From positions 4,550 to 68,549 of the forward strand of contig UQKL01000014.1 in assembly GCA_900541695.1 (NCBI GenBank): a stretch of 64,000 bases of DNA, given 5' to 3'. Made by a program: the position numbers and the translations under genes. The DNA comes from an uncultured Collinsella sp. (lineage in GTDB: Bacteria > Actinomycetota > Coriobacteriia > Coriobacteriales > Coriobacteriaceae). A model generated the notes under the pieces. The model searched no databases and was not told where the DNA came from. It saw only the letters and a list, made by a program, of their open reading frames with translations. Of this stretch, positions 17,035 to 25,460 are shown piece after piece; positions within the stretch are counted from its first letter, which is position 1, and each line of letters opens with the position of its first letter.

Positions 17035-18219
17035 TTACAGATGGACATCGGGATCGAGCATCTGAGCACTCACACGCATGGATGACGCCAGGTTTTGGAA
17101 CGTCTCCAGGCGCAGGCTGTCGATTTGCCCGGCATCCTCGGCCTCGCGAACGGCGCAGCCCGGTTCGTGGGTATGCGTGCAGTCGCCAAACCGGCACGCA
17201 CGCGACGCCTCGACGATCTCGGGAAACGCGCGTGCCAAGCCCCGCTCATGCCCCACGAGCGGCAGACTGCGCAGGCCCGGCGCGTCAGCAATAACGCCGG
17301 CTTCGCCCGGCAGCGCCACCATCACGCGCGCGACCGTGGTGTGGCGACCCTGGTCATCGCGCTCACGTACGCCGCCGGTCGCCAACGTATCGTGACCCAG
17401 CAGCGCGTTGAGCAGCGTCGACTTGCCAGCACCCGATTCACCCAAGATCATGGCGCAGCTCCCGGCGGGCACGCAGGCGCGCACCTCGTCCAGGCCACGA
17501 CCCTCGGCAGAAGATGTCACGATTACGCGCACGTCCGGACCCACCAAGCGGTGCACACGGTCCAGATCGCGCTCGAGCTCATCGGCGTCGCAGCGGTCGG
17601 CCTTGGTGAGTACCACCACCGGCTCGGCATCGCAGTCGAGTGCCAACATCAGCGAGCGCGCCACGCGGTCGAGCAGCACCTCGCCGGCACCGAGCGCCTG
17701 CACGATTAGTACGCCATCCACGTTGGAGCAGAGCACCTGGCGCTCTCCGCGGGCACGGCCGCGCCAACGCTCAAAGCTCGTACGGCGCGGCAGCACGCAC
17801 TCAATCACGCCCATGTCGTGCCCGGGAGCGCGGCGCACCGCCACACGATCGCCCACGGCGGGCAGCAGGACCTCGTCCTCACCGCGCGACTTGGCAAACC
17901 CCACGGCATGCTCGGCGCGGAAGGTATCGTCGGCAGTCGCCACCAGCGGAAACCCGCGATCCAAGCGCACCACGGCGCCAAGCTGCATCTGCTCGGGCCC
18001 CTCGGCATGTGCGCAGAAATCATCAAAGGCAGTCTGCTGAGCTTCATCGACCGGCAGGTCATCAAACGCCGGAACGTCCCGCAGCGCGTCAAGCCCCGGT
18101 ACACTCACCAGCAACTCCTCAGCAGATGTGGGAGCCTCGGTCGCGAGCTTCCGACGACGATCACGCTTAGCCCGCGCCCCCGTCGTCTTTTTCTTCGCCT
18201 TAGCCTTAGCCTTGCCCAC
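17035..18219 (-). CDS. rsgA: Ribosome small subunit-dependent GTPase RsgA
   Basis: RsgA (YjeQ/EngC) is a circularly permuted GTPase that checks 30S maturation. The 394-residue protein has the OB-like region DRVAVRRAPGHDMGVIECVLPRR, then G4 VVLTKADRCD, G1 LGESGAGKSTLLNAL, G3 DAPGL, and a C-terminal zinc knuckle CRFGDCTHTHEPGCAV. The permuted order (G4 before G1) is diagnostic. The start is a GTG at 18219 after GGGAGGCGCTT. The N-terminal tail is lysine and alanine rich (KAKAKAKKKTTGARAKRDRR), probably for rRNA contact. It ends in its own terminator. Confidence 0.94.
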   Translation of the reverse strand: MGKAKAKAKKKTTGARAKRDRRRKLATEAPTSAEELLVSVPGLDALRDVPAFDDLPVDEAQQTAFDDFCAHAEGPEQMQLGAVVRLDRGFPLVATADDTFRAEHAVGFAKSRGEDEVLLPAVGDRVAVRRAPGHDMGVIECVLPRRTSFERWRGRARGERQVLCSNVDGVLIVQALGAGEVLLDRVARSLMLALDCDAEPVVVLTKADRCDADELERDLDRVHRLVGPDVRVIVTSSAEGRGLDEVRACVPAGSCAMILGESGAGKSTLLNALLGHDTLATGGVRERDDQGRHTTVARVMVALPGEAGVIADAPGLRSLPLVGHERGLARAFPEIVEASRACRFGDCTHTHEPGCAVREAEDAGQIDSLRLETFQNLASSMRVSAQMLDPDVHL

Positions 18220-18267
18220 AAGCGCCTCCCAGCACCATAAATCACAACTGAGCAGGTATTTTACCCA

Positions 18268-18305
18268 CAAAAAAAGAGCCGGTCGAGCAAACGCTCGACC
18301 GGCTC
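18268..18305 (-). terminator. Strong terminator upstream of rsgA
   Basis: A perfect 13-bp stem (GAGCCGGTCGAGC with its complement, AAAC-type loop) is followed on the minus strand by TTTTTTTG. It stops transcription arriving from the P-type ATPase gene. Confidence 0.88.
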
Positions 18306-18346
18306 ACACACTTTCCCTCAGCTAATGGTCCCGAGAGGCTATCCGA

Positions 18347-18437
18347 AGGCCCGCCCGCCGGGAGGGGTTTCTTCTGAGCGATCCCGCAGCGCGAAGCGCG
18401 AGGACCAGCGAAGAAGAAACCCCGCAGGCGGTCGGGC
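18347..18437. repeat. Long imperfect palindrome
   Basis: Nested inverted repeats cover about 90 bases. The inner arms GGGGTTTCTTCT (18364-18375) and AGAAGAAACCCC (18412-18423) are perfect. The outer arms (GGCCCGCCCGCC and GGCGGTCGGGCC) are nearly complementary, and the centre contains GCGCGAAGCGCG. No T tract follows. It lies between the ATPase stop and the terminator and could be a dispersed palindromic element or mRNA 3' structure. Confidence 0.65.
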
Positions 18438-18461
18438 CGGTGGGAAGGATGGCCTTTCGAT

Positions 18462-21143
18462 CTACTCTTTCTCGACCGCGCGCATGATCGCCTTGTAGAT
18501 CTCCATCAGCGGGATGATCAGGAAGGCAAGGCCCAGCGCGGCAAGAACGCCCTTGAGCTCAAGCGTCACGGGGCCAAAGAACATCTCGGCAAGCGTCGGC
18601 TGCACGGTCACGATCACCGTCAGCACCAGTGCCAGCGCGGCGGAAGCCCACAGCCACTTGTTCTGCTTCTTCATGGTGAACAGCGACGCACGACGGCTGC
18701 GCATATTGAAGCAGTGGAAAATCTCAACCATGTTGAGCGTGATGAACGCCATCATCACGCCTTCCTCGTCGGCATTGCCGGCGATCATATCGGCGATATG
18801 GATGTAGCCCATGTCAAAGTACACGCCCACAAAGAAGCTCGCCAGCACCAGCACGGTGATGATTAGGCCCTGGACCACACAGTCCAGACCCATATGTCCG
18901 GCAAAGACACCGTCCTTGGCGTTGCGCGGCTTGCGCTTCATGATGTCGCCCTCGGCATCCTCCATGCCCAGCGCGAGCGCGGGGAAGCAGTCGGTGACCA
19001 GGTTCACCCACAGCAGCTGCACCGGCTGGAAGATGGTAAAGCCGATGAGCGTGGCGATAAACACCGAGAACACCTCGGCAAGGTTGGCCGAAAGCAGGAA
19101 CTGGATGACCTTGCGGATGTTGTCGTAGATGCGACGGCCCTCTTCGCAGGCACCGATGATGGTGGCAAAGTTATCGTCGGCGAGCACCATGTCGGCGACG
19201 TTCTTGGTGACGTCGGTACCAGTAATGCCCATGCCCACGCCGATGTCGGCGCGCTTGATGGACGGGGCGTCGTTGACGCCGTCGCCCGTCATGGCCACGA
19301 TCTGGTCGCGCGACTTCCAAGCCTCGACGATGCGGGTCTTGTGCTCGGGTTGGACGCGGGCGTACACGCCGTAGTCCTCGATGTGCGCGTCGAGCTCCTC
19401 GTCGCTCATGCGATCGAGGTCGGCACCGGTGATGGCATGGCTGCGATCGGTGACGATGCCCAGCTGCTTGGCGATGGCCACGGCGGTGTCGATGTGGTCG
19501 CCCGTGATCATGACGGTGCGGATACCGGCATCGTGCGCCTCGCGGATGGCGTCGGCGACCTCGGGGCGGACAGGGTCAATCATGCCGGACAGGCCGCAGA
19601 AGACCAGGTCGTGCTCGAGCGCAGCGGGGCTGCAGTCGCTCGGGACCTCGGTGTAAGTGCGGCTTGCCAGCGCCAGCACGCGCAGGGCCTCGTCGGCCAT
19701 GGCCTTGTTGGCGGCCACGAGCTCGGCGCGACGCTCCTCGGTCAGGGGGACGACCTTTTCGCCCTCGTAGATATGGGTGCACAGACCAATCACCACGTCG
19801 GGCGCGCCCTTGGTGTACTGCTCGTACTCGCCGTCCAGGGTCTCGACGACCACAGACATCATCTTACGGCCCGAGTCGAACGGGGCCTCGCCCACGCGCG
19901 GGTGCTCGGCAGTCAGGCCAGTAAGACCAGCCTTGCCGGCATCGTTGACGAGTGCACACTCGGTCGGCTCGCCCACGGCCTCGCCCAGTTCCTCGTCCCA
20001 CTGGGCATCGGAGCACAGTGCCATACCGGCCAGGAACTTCTCCTTGGGCGCAGCGAGCTCGTGCTTGACGACGGTCATCTTGTTCTGGGTAAGGGTGCCG
20101 GTCTTGTCGGAGCAGATGGTCTGCGTGCAGCCAAGGGTCTCGACGGCAGAAAGCTTGCGGATGATCGCCTGGCGCTTGGCCATCTTGGTCACGCCGAGCG
20201 AAAGCACGATGGTCACGACGGCGACCAGGCCCTCGGGGATGGCGGCGACGGCAAGCGAGACGGCGACCATAAAGGTGTCGAGCAGGGCAGTCGGGTCGGT
20301 AAGGACGTTGCCTACGCCGTGGCGGAGGATATCGACGCCAAAGATCACGACGCAGATGACGATCACCATGATGGTAAGGATGCGGCTGAGCTCGGCGAGC
20401 TTCACTTGCAGCGGCGTGAGCTCTTCCTTGGCCTCGGCCAGGGCGCCGGCAATCTTGCCCATCTCGGTATCCATGCCGGTGCCGACTACGACGGCGCGGC
20501 CACGGCCGTACACAACGGTGGAACCCATGTAGCACATGTTCTTGCGGTCGCCGAGCGGCACGTCATCGGAGCCCGCGGCAAGCTCGATCACGTTGGCGTG
20601 CTTCTCTACGGGCACGGACTCGCCAGTGAGTGCGGCCTCTTCGATCTTCATCGTGGCGCTCTCGAGGACGCGGCAGTCGGCCGGAACGGAGTCGCCCGCC
20701 TCGAGCATGATCACGTCACCGGGCACGAGCTCGGCGCTCGGCAGATGCACGAGCTTGCCGTCGCGCAGCACCTTGGACTGCGCCGCGCTCATCTCCTGCA
20801 GGGCCTCGAGGGCCTCCTCGCTCTTGGCTTCCTGGACCACGCCCAGTACCGAGTTGACGATAACGACGAACATGATGATGACGACATCGGCAAAGTCGGG
20901 CTCGCCCTTGACCATGCCCGTGAGCGCGCTGATGACGGCGGCAACGATCAGCATGATGACCATGGGGTCGGCCATCTGCTCAAAGAAACGCTTCCACAGC
21001 GGCGTCTTCTCGGCTTCCTCGAGCTTGTTAGGGCCTGTCTTGGCGAGGCGCGACGACGCCTCGCCGGTGCTCAGGCCGAGGTTCTCATCGACACCTTGGT
21101 CGCTGAGCACCTCCGCCGCGGCGGACAGGTATTCCTTTTGCAT
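18462..21143 (-). CDS. P-type cation ATPase, Ca2+-type
   Basis: This 893-residue P2 ATPase has the N-terminal cation domain (SRLAKTGPNKLEEAEKTPLW), actuator TGES at 173-176, phosphorylation site DKTGTLT with D346, ATP-binding KGAPDVV, and hinge MTGDGVNDAPSIKRADIGVG. Membrane helix 4 carries AIPEGL (PEGL at 303-306), the signature of Ca2+ pumps of the SERCA/PMCA type; manganese is a possible alternative. Helices are at about 58-78, 84-104, 255-275, 290-315 and six near the C-terminus. Its ribosome site lies inside a stable hairpin of the leader (21154-21207), which suggests control of translation. Confidence 0.9.
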   Translation of the reverse strand: MQKEYLSAAAEVLSDQGVDENLGLSTGEASSRLAKTGPNKLEEAEKTPLWKRFFEQMADPMVIMLIVAAVISALTGMVKGEPDFADVVIIMFVVIVNSVLGVVQEAKSEEALEALQEMSAAQSKVLRDGKLVHLPSAELVPGDVIMLEAGDSVPADCRVLESATMKIEEAALTGESVPVEKHANVIELAAGSDDVPLGDRKNMCYMGSTVVYGRGRAVVVGTGMDTEMGKIAGALAEAKEELTPLQVKLAELSRILTIMVIVICVVIFGVDILRHGVGNVLTDPTALLDTFMVAVSLAVAAIPEGLVAVVTIVLSLGVTKMAKRQAIIRKLSAVETLGCTQTICSDKTGTLTQNKMTVVKHELAAPKEKFLAGMALCSDAQWDEELGEAVGEPTECALVNDAGKAGLTGLTAEHPRVGEAPFDSGRKMMSVVVETLDGEYEQYTKGAPDVVIGLCTHIYEGEKVVPLTEERRAELVAANKAMADEALRVLALASRTYTEVPSDCSPAALEHDLVFCGLSGMIDPVRPEVADAIREAHDAGIRTVMITGDHIDTAVAIAKQLGIVTDRSHAITGADLDRMSDEELDAHIEDYGVYARVQPEHKTRIVEAWKSRDQIVAMTGDGVNDAPSIKRADIGVGMGITGTDVTKNVADMVLADDNFATIIGACEEGRRIYDNIRKVIQFLLSANLAEVFSVFIATLIGFTIFQPVQLLWVNLVTDCFPALALGMEDAEGDIMKRKPRNAKDGVFAGHMGLDCVVQGLIITVLVLASFFVGVYFDMGYIHIADMIAGNADEEGVMMAFITLNMVEIFHCFNMRSRRASLFTMKKQNKWLWASAALALVLTVIVTVQPTLAEMFFGPVTLELKGVLAALGLAFLIIPLMEIYKAIMRAVEKE

Positions 21144-21255
21144 ATAGAGTCCCCTCCTGGGATTCGGGCCACTCAGCAGATTGATGCCCGATCATAATTC
21201 CCAGGAGAAGGGCAAGGGCTCATCAAGGCTGCCGTGCTGAGCGGCAGTTGATAGT
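21144..21255 (-). ncRNA. Structured leader of the P-type ATPase with two kissing hairpins
   Basis: On the transcript, hairpin 1 is CTGCCG/CGGCAG (21229-21247) with loop CTCAGCA. Hairpin 2 pairs CTCCTGGGA with TCCCAGGAG (21154-21162 and 21199-21207) and TCGGGC with GCCCGA (21164-21191), and its loop contains TGCTGAG. The two loops are exact complements over seven bases. The 3' arm of hairpin 2 holds the AGGAGG ribosome site of the ATPase gene. The arrangement can switch translation off; I do not match it to a known riboswitch class. Confidence 0.6.
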
Positions 21256-21261
21256 GGAGCT

Positions 21262-21291
21262 ATGGTACCCCAAAGCAACGCGTCTAGCCAA
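21262..21291 (-). promoter_or_regulatory. Possible promoter of the P-type ATPase
   Basis: On the minus strand TTGGCT (21286-21291), 18 bases, and TACCAT (21262-21267) would start transcription near 21255, just before the two leader hairpins. Both hexamers are imperfect. Confidence 0.35.
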
Positions 21292-21429
21292 AACAATCCA
21301 TTTGGAAATATGGTCCATAAGCAACGGTGCAGGCCGTGTGATGCTCAACATTGATAAAACGTTTTTTCTTCGGCGCATCATCAAATTGAAATATCGCCCA
21401 GATAGCAGCGGTTAGAACGGTTGGTAAAG

Positions 21430-21521
21430 TTTTTGCATATACCGTTTTTCCGCAAAAAATGAACTTCTAATTCGGCATACGGTCGATTTTTTGGGGTATT
21501 CGGTCGCCATTTCGTTATAAT
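21430..21521 (+). promoter_or_regulatory. Promoter region of pyk
   Basis: A perfect TATAAT (21516-21521) lies 64 bases before the pyk ATG. Upstream are three related AT-rich blocks: GCATATACCGTTTTT, GCATACGGTCGATTTTTT and GTATTCGGTCGCC. They may be binding sites for a regulator. No clear -35 is seen at 17 bases (TTGGGG is at 19). The rest of the 440-base gap between the ATPase and pyk shows no gene. Confidence 0.5.
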
Positions 21522-21584
21522 CAACTCAGTTTTATTTCTTATGGTTTATCTATCAGCGCAAGACGATGTCAGATGGAGGTCTGA

Positions 21585-23045
21585 ATGTACAAGCGCACTA
21601 AGATTGTATGCACCATGGGTCCCGCCTGCGATAGCGACGAGACCATCCGCGAGATGATCAAGGCGGGCATGAACGTCGCCCGTTTTAACTTCTCGCACGG
21701 CTCCTACGACGAGCACCACGGTCGCATCGAGCGCGTCCGTCGTATTTCCAAGGAGCTCGGTATGCCCGTCGGCATCCTGCTCGACACCAAGGGCCCCGAG
21801 GTCCGCACCGGCCTTCTGGTCGATGGCAAGAAGGTTGCCGTCAAGACCGGCGACAAGATCGTCGTCACCGCTCAGCCCACGACCGAGGATTTCCACGGCA
21901 CCGCTGAGCACATCTCCCTCGACTACCTGGCTCTGCCCTCCGAGGTCGAGAAGGGCTCCCTCATCCTGATCGATGACGGCTTGGTTGCCCTCGAGGTCGA
22001 GTCCGTCGACGGCCAGGACATGACCTGCGTCGTCAAGAACGACGGCCTGATCGGCGAGCGCAAGGGCGTCAACATGCCCAACGTCAACATCTCGCTGCCC
22101 GCTATCACCGAGCGCGATCGTCAGGACATCCTCTTTGGCCTGACCGAGAACATCGACTACATCGCCGCTTCCTTCATCCGTGACGGCGAGTCCGTCCGCG
22201 GCATCCGCGAGCTTTGCCGCGAGAACGGTGGCGAGCACGTGACGATCTTCCCGAAGATCGAGTGCGCCCTGGGCGTCGAGAACTTCGACGAGATCCTCGA
22301 GGCTTCCGACGGCATCATGGTCGCCCGTGGCGACCTGGGCATCGAGATCAAGCCCGAGCTCGTTCCCCACATCCAGAAGGAGATCATCGCCAAGTGCAAC
22401 GCGGCCTACAAGCCCGTTATCACCGCTACGCAGATGCTCGATTCCATGCAGCAGAACCCGCGCCCGACGCGCGCCGAGGTTGCCGACGTTGCTAACGCCA
22501 TTTACGATGGCACCGACGCCGTCATGCTTTCCGGCGAGTCCGCTGCCGGTAAGTACCCGGTCGAGGCCGTCAAGATGCAGGCCAGCATTGCTCTCGAGAC
22601 CGAGAAGTACCTCCCGGCTCACGCTCCGCTCGAGGTTCCGGCTGACGCTCACGGCATCCGCGTTGTCAACAACGTTGTGGGTATGTCCGCTGTGAACATG
22701 GCCACCACCGTTGGCGCCAAGTGCATCACCGTGCCGACGACCACCGGCCGTACTGCTCGCCTGATCTCGCACTTCCGTCCCAACATGCCGATCTGCGCGA
22801 TCTCTTGCCACGAGTGGGCCGTCCAGCAGATGATCATGTACTGGGGCGTTATCCCGCACCAGGCCGAGATTACCCAGGGCACCGTCAACGGCTCGATCGT
22901 CAAGGCGATCGAGACCGCTAAGGAGCTCGGCTACGTCGAGGCCGGCGACCTGACCGTCGCCACCGCTGGCGATCCCCGCATGAGCGTCCAGCTCGAGGAC
23001 AAGGTCTCCTCGACCAACGTCGCTTACGTCGCTCAGGTGCGCTAA
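21585..23045 (+). CDS. pyk: Pyruvate kinase
   Basis: Pyruvate kinase makes pyruvate and ATP from phosphoenolpyruvate and ADP. The 486-residue protein starts MYKRTKIVCTMGPACDSDET, then NVARFNFSHGSYDEH (K+/Mg2+ and substrate site), LLDTKGPEVRTG, FPKIECALGVENFDEIL (catalytic lysine region), MVARGDLGIEI and ATQMLDSM. The C-terminal allosteric domain (ATTVGAKCITVPTTTGRTA) is present, and the length is the standard one without the extra PEP-utiliser domain. GGAGG precedes the ATG. Third codon positions favour C strongly, as in highly expressed genes. A terminator follows. Confidence 0.97.
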   Translation: MYKRTKIVCTMGPACDSDETIREMIKAGMNVARFNFSHGSYDEHHGRIERVRRISKELGMPVGILLDTKGPEVRTGLLVDGKKVAVKTGDKIVVTAQPTTEDFHGTAEHISLDYLALPSEVEKGSLILIDDGLVALEVESVDGQDMTCVVKNDGLIGERKGVNMPNVNISLPAITERDRQDILFGLTENIDYIAASFIRDGESVRGIRELCRENGGEHVTIFPKIECALGVENFDEILEASDGIMVARGDLGIEIKPELVPHIQKEIIAKCNAAYKPVITATQMLDSMQQNPRPTRAEVADVANAIYDGTDAVMLSGESAAGKYPVEAVKMQASIALETEKYLPAHAPLEVPADAHGIRVVNNVVGMSAVNMATTVGAKCITVPTTTGRTARLISHFRPNMPICAISCHEWAVQQMIMYWGVIPHQAEITQGTVNGSIVKAIETAKELGYVEAGDLTVATAGDPRMSVQLEDKVSSTNVAYVAQVR

Positions 23046-23073
23046 GTCGTACTTGCAAGCACACTTGCATCGC

Positions 23074-23110
23074 AAAGGGCCCGGAAGGCGAAGCCTTCCG
23101 GGCCCTTTTT
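23074..23110 (+). terminator. Rho-independent terminator of pyk
   Basis: AAAGGGCCCGGAAGGC and GCCTTCCGGGCCCTTT pair perfectly around GAA, followed by TTTTT. Confidence 0.92.
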
Positions 23111-23287
23111 CTGTGCCAATGCCGGCGCACGGCAAAACACACACTCATTTCTTTACCAAAAGCGCGAAATCCACCCTTCGAGACCCATAAAATAAAGTCC
23201 CAAGCGCTAAAAGTGTTCGCCCGGTGGCAAACCCACACCTTAACCGACGCTGATAAATCGTTTTAGCAAGAGCCAGATCAACCGCGT

Positions 23288-23416
23288 TTTCGGAAGTGCG
23301 GGGAAAAATTGCTTACCCCCGAGCACAAACCCTTTTATTTCAACAAACCCCTGATAAAGTTGGCTTTAATACCGCTTGCGCCTGACCTATTTGTCTTTTT
23401 CCCCGCACTTCCGAAA
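23288..23416. repeat. 129-bp element with 21-bp perfect terminal inverted repeats
   Basis: TTTCGGAAGTGCGGGGAAAAA at 23288 recurs inverted at 23396-23416, with an 87-base AT-richer centre. It lies 46 bases upstream of the Vsr-like gene. The rest of 23111-23462 holds no gene that I can support. The structure is like a small non-autonomous mobile element or an operator pair. Confidence 0.7.
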
Positions 23417-23462
23417 CGGATAGCTTTTCTAGCCCAAACAACGCTCAAACGATCGGATCGCT

Positions 23463-24536
23463 ATGTCATTTCTTGCCTGCGGACCCACGGCTTTTCAGTA
23501 CTATCGCATCCCGCCCCAGATACTGGGACTCTATCCGGCAATCCTGCCGCCCGACCATGACCATCGCTTGGTGCATTACTCAAAACAACCAGTATTTAAA
23601 GACTTGCTCGGCACACCAGTTTGGAGATTCGTAGGCGAAAGAAAACAGCGCGCGAACGGAAAGCTATTTCATAGCCGTCTGCTAACCCAAGAGCCACCTC
23701 CCGGGTCGTTTAGGCAGACTGAACACGGTTTTGATGTCACGTCGCCCGAGTTTACGCTGCTCAGCCTTGCTACGCTGGTCTCACGCAACCAGTTACTCAT
23801 GGCTTGCTACAAGATGTGCGGCTCCTTTGCAGTGTTTAAGCCCTGTGAAAGAACGCAACAACAACTCGATGAAGCTATTTCACTTAAGCTCATTCCACCC
23901 AACTGCGGCTGGGAGCGTGTTGTCAACACCAAGGGCAATGGCACTAACCTGTGGAAGTGCACGCCGCTTCTTTCCGCAGCGGATATCGCCGCGTTCGCCA
24001 AGCAGGCCGCAGGCCTGCGCGGCGTTAAACAACTGCACTGGGCGACCGAGCACATGACAGGGCAGACCGCCTCGCCCTTCGAAGTACAAACCTCCATGCT
24101 TGTCTCGCTCCCCCGCGACGAGGGCGGCATGGGCATCGACATCACCAATAACGCGCGCATCCCGCTCAGCGAAGCCGCGCGTTCGCTGTATGACAAAACC
24201 TGCTGCTACGCCGATATCCTCATAGAAAGCGGTACCGACAGCATGGGCGTCATCCTTGAATGCCAAGGCCGCTCCGCCCACGACAGCGAAGCCGCGAGCC
24301 TCTCCGATGCCGAGCGCGCCACCGCACTCACAAGCATGGGCTACGACGTCATCCAAATTACCTATGACCAGATCAAGGAGAAGAAGAGCTTCAACCACAT
24401 AGCCGAGCTCATCCATAAAAAGGCTGGGCTTCCCTACACCCCAAAGACTAAACAGGAGCGCACTGCCGAAGATGCCCTGCGGCAAGAGCTACTTGTCGAT
24501 TGGGTTGAGCTATTCACTGCCGGGCCGGCCAGCTAG
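23463..24536 (+). CDS. Protein with Vsr/DUF559-like nuclease-fold C-terminus
   Basis: This 357-residue protein has no clear N-terminal family; it contains FTLLSLATLVSRNQLLMACY, a helical block like that of AbiEi-type antitoxin proteins. The C-terminal third reads ILECQGRSAHDSEAASLSDAE, then RATALTSMGYDVIQITYDQI. The order acidic residue, H, D, ER/R and T-x-DQ resembles the Vsr/MutH/DUF559 endonuclease fold. The protein at 49145 has a matching arrangement (DYDSDAIHDG, ERRNELQLLSG, FTVTTDQ), so both belong to one family. It is convergent with the next gene: the two stop codons overlap by four bases. Function is not known; defence or toxin-antitoxin roles are possible. Confidence 0.6.
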   Translation: MSFLACGPTAFQYYRIPPQILGLYPAILPPDHDHRLVHYSKQPVFKDLLGTPVWRFVGERKQRANGKLFHSRLLTQEPPPGSFRQTEHGFDVTSPEFTLLSLATLVSRNQLLMACYKMCGSFAVFKPCERTQQQLDEAISLKLIPPNCGWERVVNTKGNGTNLWKCTPLLSAADIAAFAKQAAGLRGVKQLHWATEHMTGQTASPFEVQTSMLVSLPRDEGGMGIDITNNARIPLSEAARSLYDKTCCYADILIESGTDSMGVILECQGRSAHDSEAASLSDAERATALTSMGYDVIQITYDQIKEKKSFNHIAELIHKKAGLPYTPKTKQERTAEDALRQELLVDWVELFTAGPAS

Positions 24537-25381
24537 CAGCTAGCAATCAGGGGCAGCGCAGACACATCGGGCGATTCGACACGGGCGGCAAATCCCGCCT
24601 CGGTTAGCTCGACGACCTCGGTAAACGTTGAATCGAAAAACTCCTCGGTTAGCAAGCGATACGGCGGATGATCGGGCTCGCCGGGGTTTTCGCGTACAAT
24701 CTCGTGCATGACGCCAATGGTCTTGAGCACATACTCTTGCGGAATCGAATACTGACCAAACTGGGCCGCCGCGGTATAGAGGCGATCGGTCGCACGCGGA
24801 ATCGAAACAATGCCGAGCGTCTTGCCAAACCAGTCAAAGTCGCCTTGCTTTTTAATGCGGAACTCCTCACACGGCTTGCCGCCGTGCGCCTCCAGGTACT
24901 GATTCACGCGTGTATTCCATACGGTATCGGCCACCAGATGCGACCAGACGCCCAGTGTTAAATCGAGCAGCGACTGCGCCACATCTTCGGACGCAAGCGA
25001 AAACTCACAGGCGCCGGGGCCGGCAACCGGCTCGGCGTCCTTGTAACGTTGGGGATAATGTACCCGATTGAGTCGCTCACGCTCCTCGACAATCGAGGTC
25101 GCGGCAGCCGGCGTACCAACAGGCGCCCCTTTAAGCAGCGGCGCCACATAGGTATCCCAGAACTCATGCTCACGAGGCTTAGGGATAGGCTCGGGCTTTG
25201 CAAAGTGCGTAATGCGGTACGGGATGGGATCGGCGATGCCAGGGACCATATAGCCCACGAAGATATCCGGAACCACGCAGCCAAACAAAAAGGCATTGCG
25301 GTCGCGCACGCTATTGGCAAGCGCACCGGTGCGCTCCAGCAAACGCTCCGTCTGAGCGATATGAATGTTCCAGCTTGGCAT
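24533..25381 (-). CDS. Zinc-dependent phospholipase C family protein
   Basis: This 282-residue protein starts MPSWNIHIAQTERLLERTG and contains VVPDIFVGYMVPG, THFAKPE, and DLTLGVWSHLVADTVWN. That spacing of H, D and H-x-x-x-D matches the metal-binding pattern of the zinc-dependent phospholipase C family (bacterial homologues of uncertain substrate). There is no signal peptide, so it is likely cytoplasmic, unlike secreted phospholipases. The ATG at 25381 is used (GGGGGTGG upstream); an earlier ATG four codons before is possible. The stop overlaps the converging gene by four bases. Confidence 0.75.
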   Translation of the reverse strand: MPSWNIHIAQTERLLERTGALANSVRDRNAFLFGCVVPDIFVGYMVPGIADPIPYRITHFAKPEPIPKPREHEFWDTYVAPLLKGAPVGTPAAATSIVEERERLNRVHYPQRYKDAEPVAGPGACEFSLASEDVAQSLLDLTLGVWSHLVADTVWNTRVNQYLEAHGGKPCEEFRIKKQGDFDWFGKTLGIVSIPRATDRLYTAAAQFGQYSIPQEYVLKTIGVMHEIVRENPGEPDHPPYRLLTEEFFDSTFTEVVELTEAGFAARVESPDVSALPLIASC

Positions 25382-25460
25382 AGCCACCCCCATAAAAACC
25401 TGGATAACTATACCATCACGGCAAAGCCGCGCGGGCGGCTACGCACGCTCTACGCAGCAA

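Noticed and set aside
18894..21197. 767-codon open frame opposite the P-type ATPase
   Set aside because: Shadow frame: His, Val, Gly and Asp rich and covers the ATPase with its conserved motifs.
21546..23144. 532-codon minus-strand frame opposite pyk
   Set aside because: Shadow of pyruvate kinase; no ribosome site, low-complexity L/D/G/V composition.
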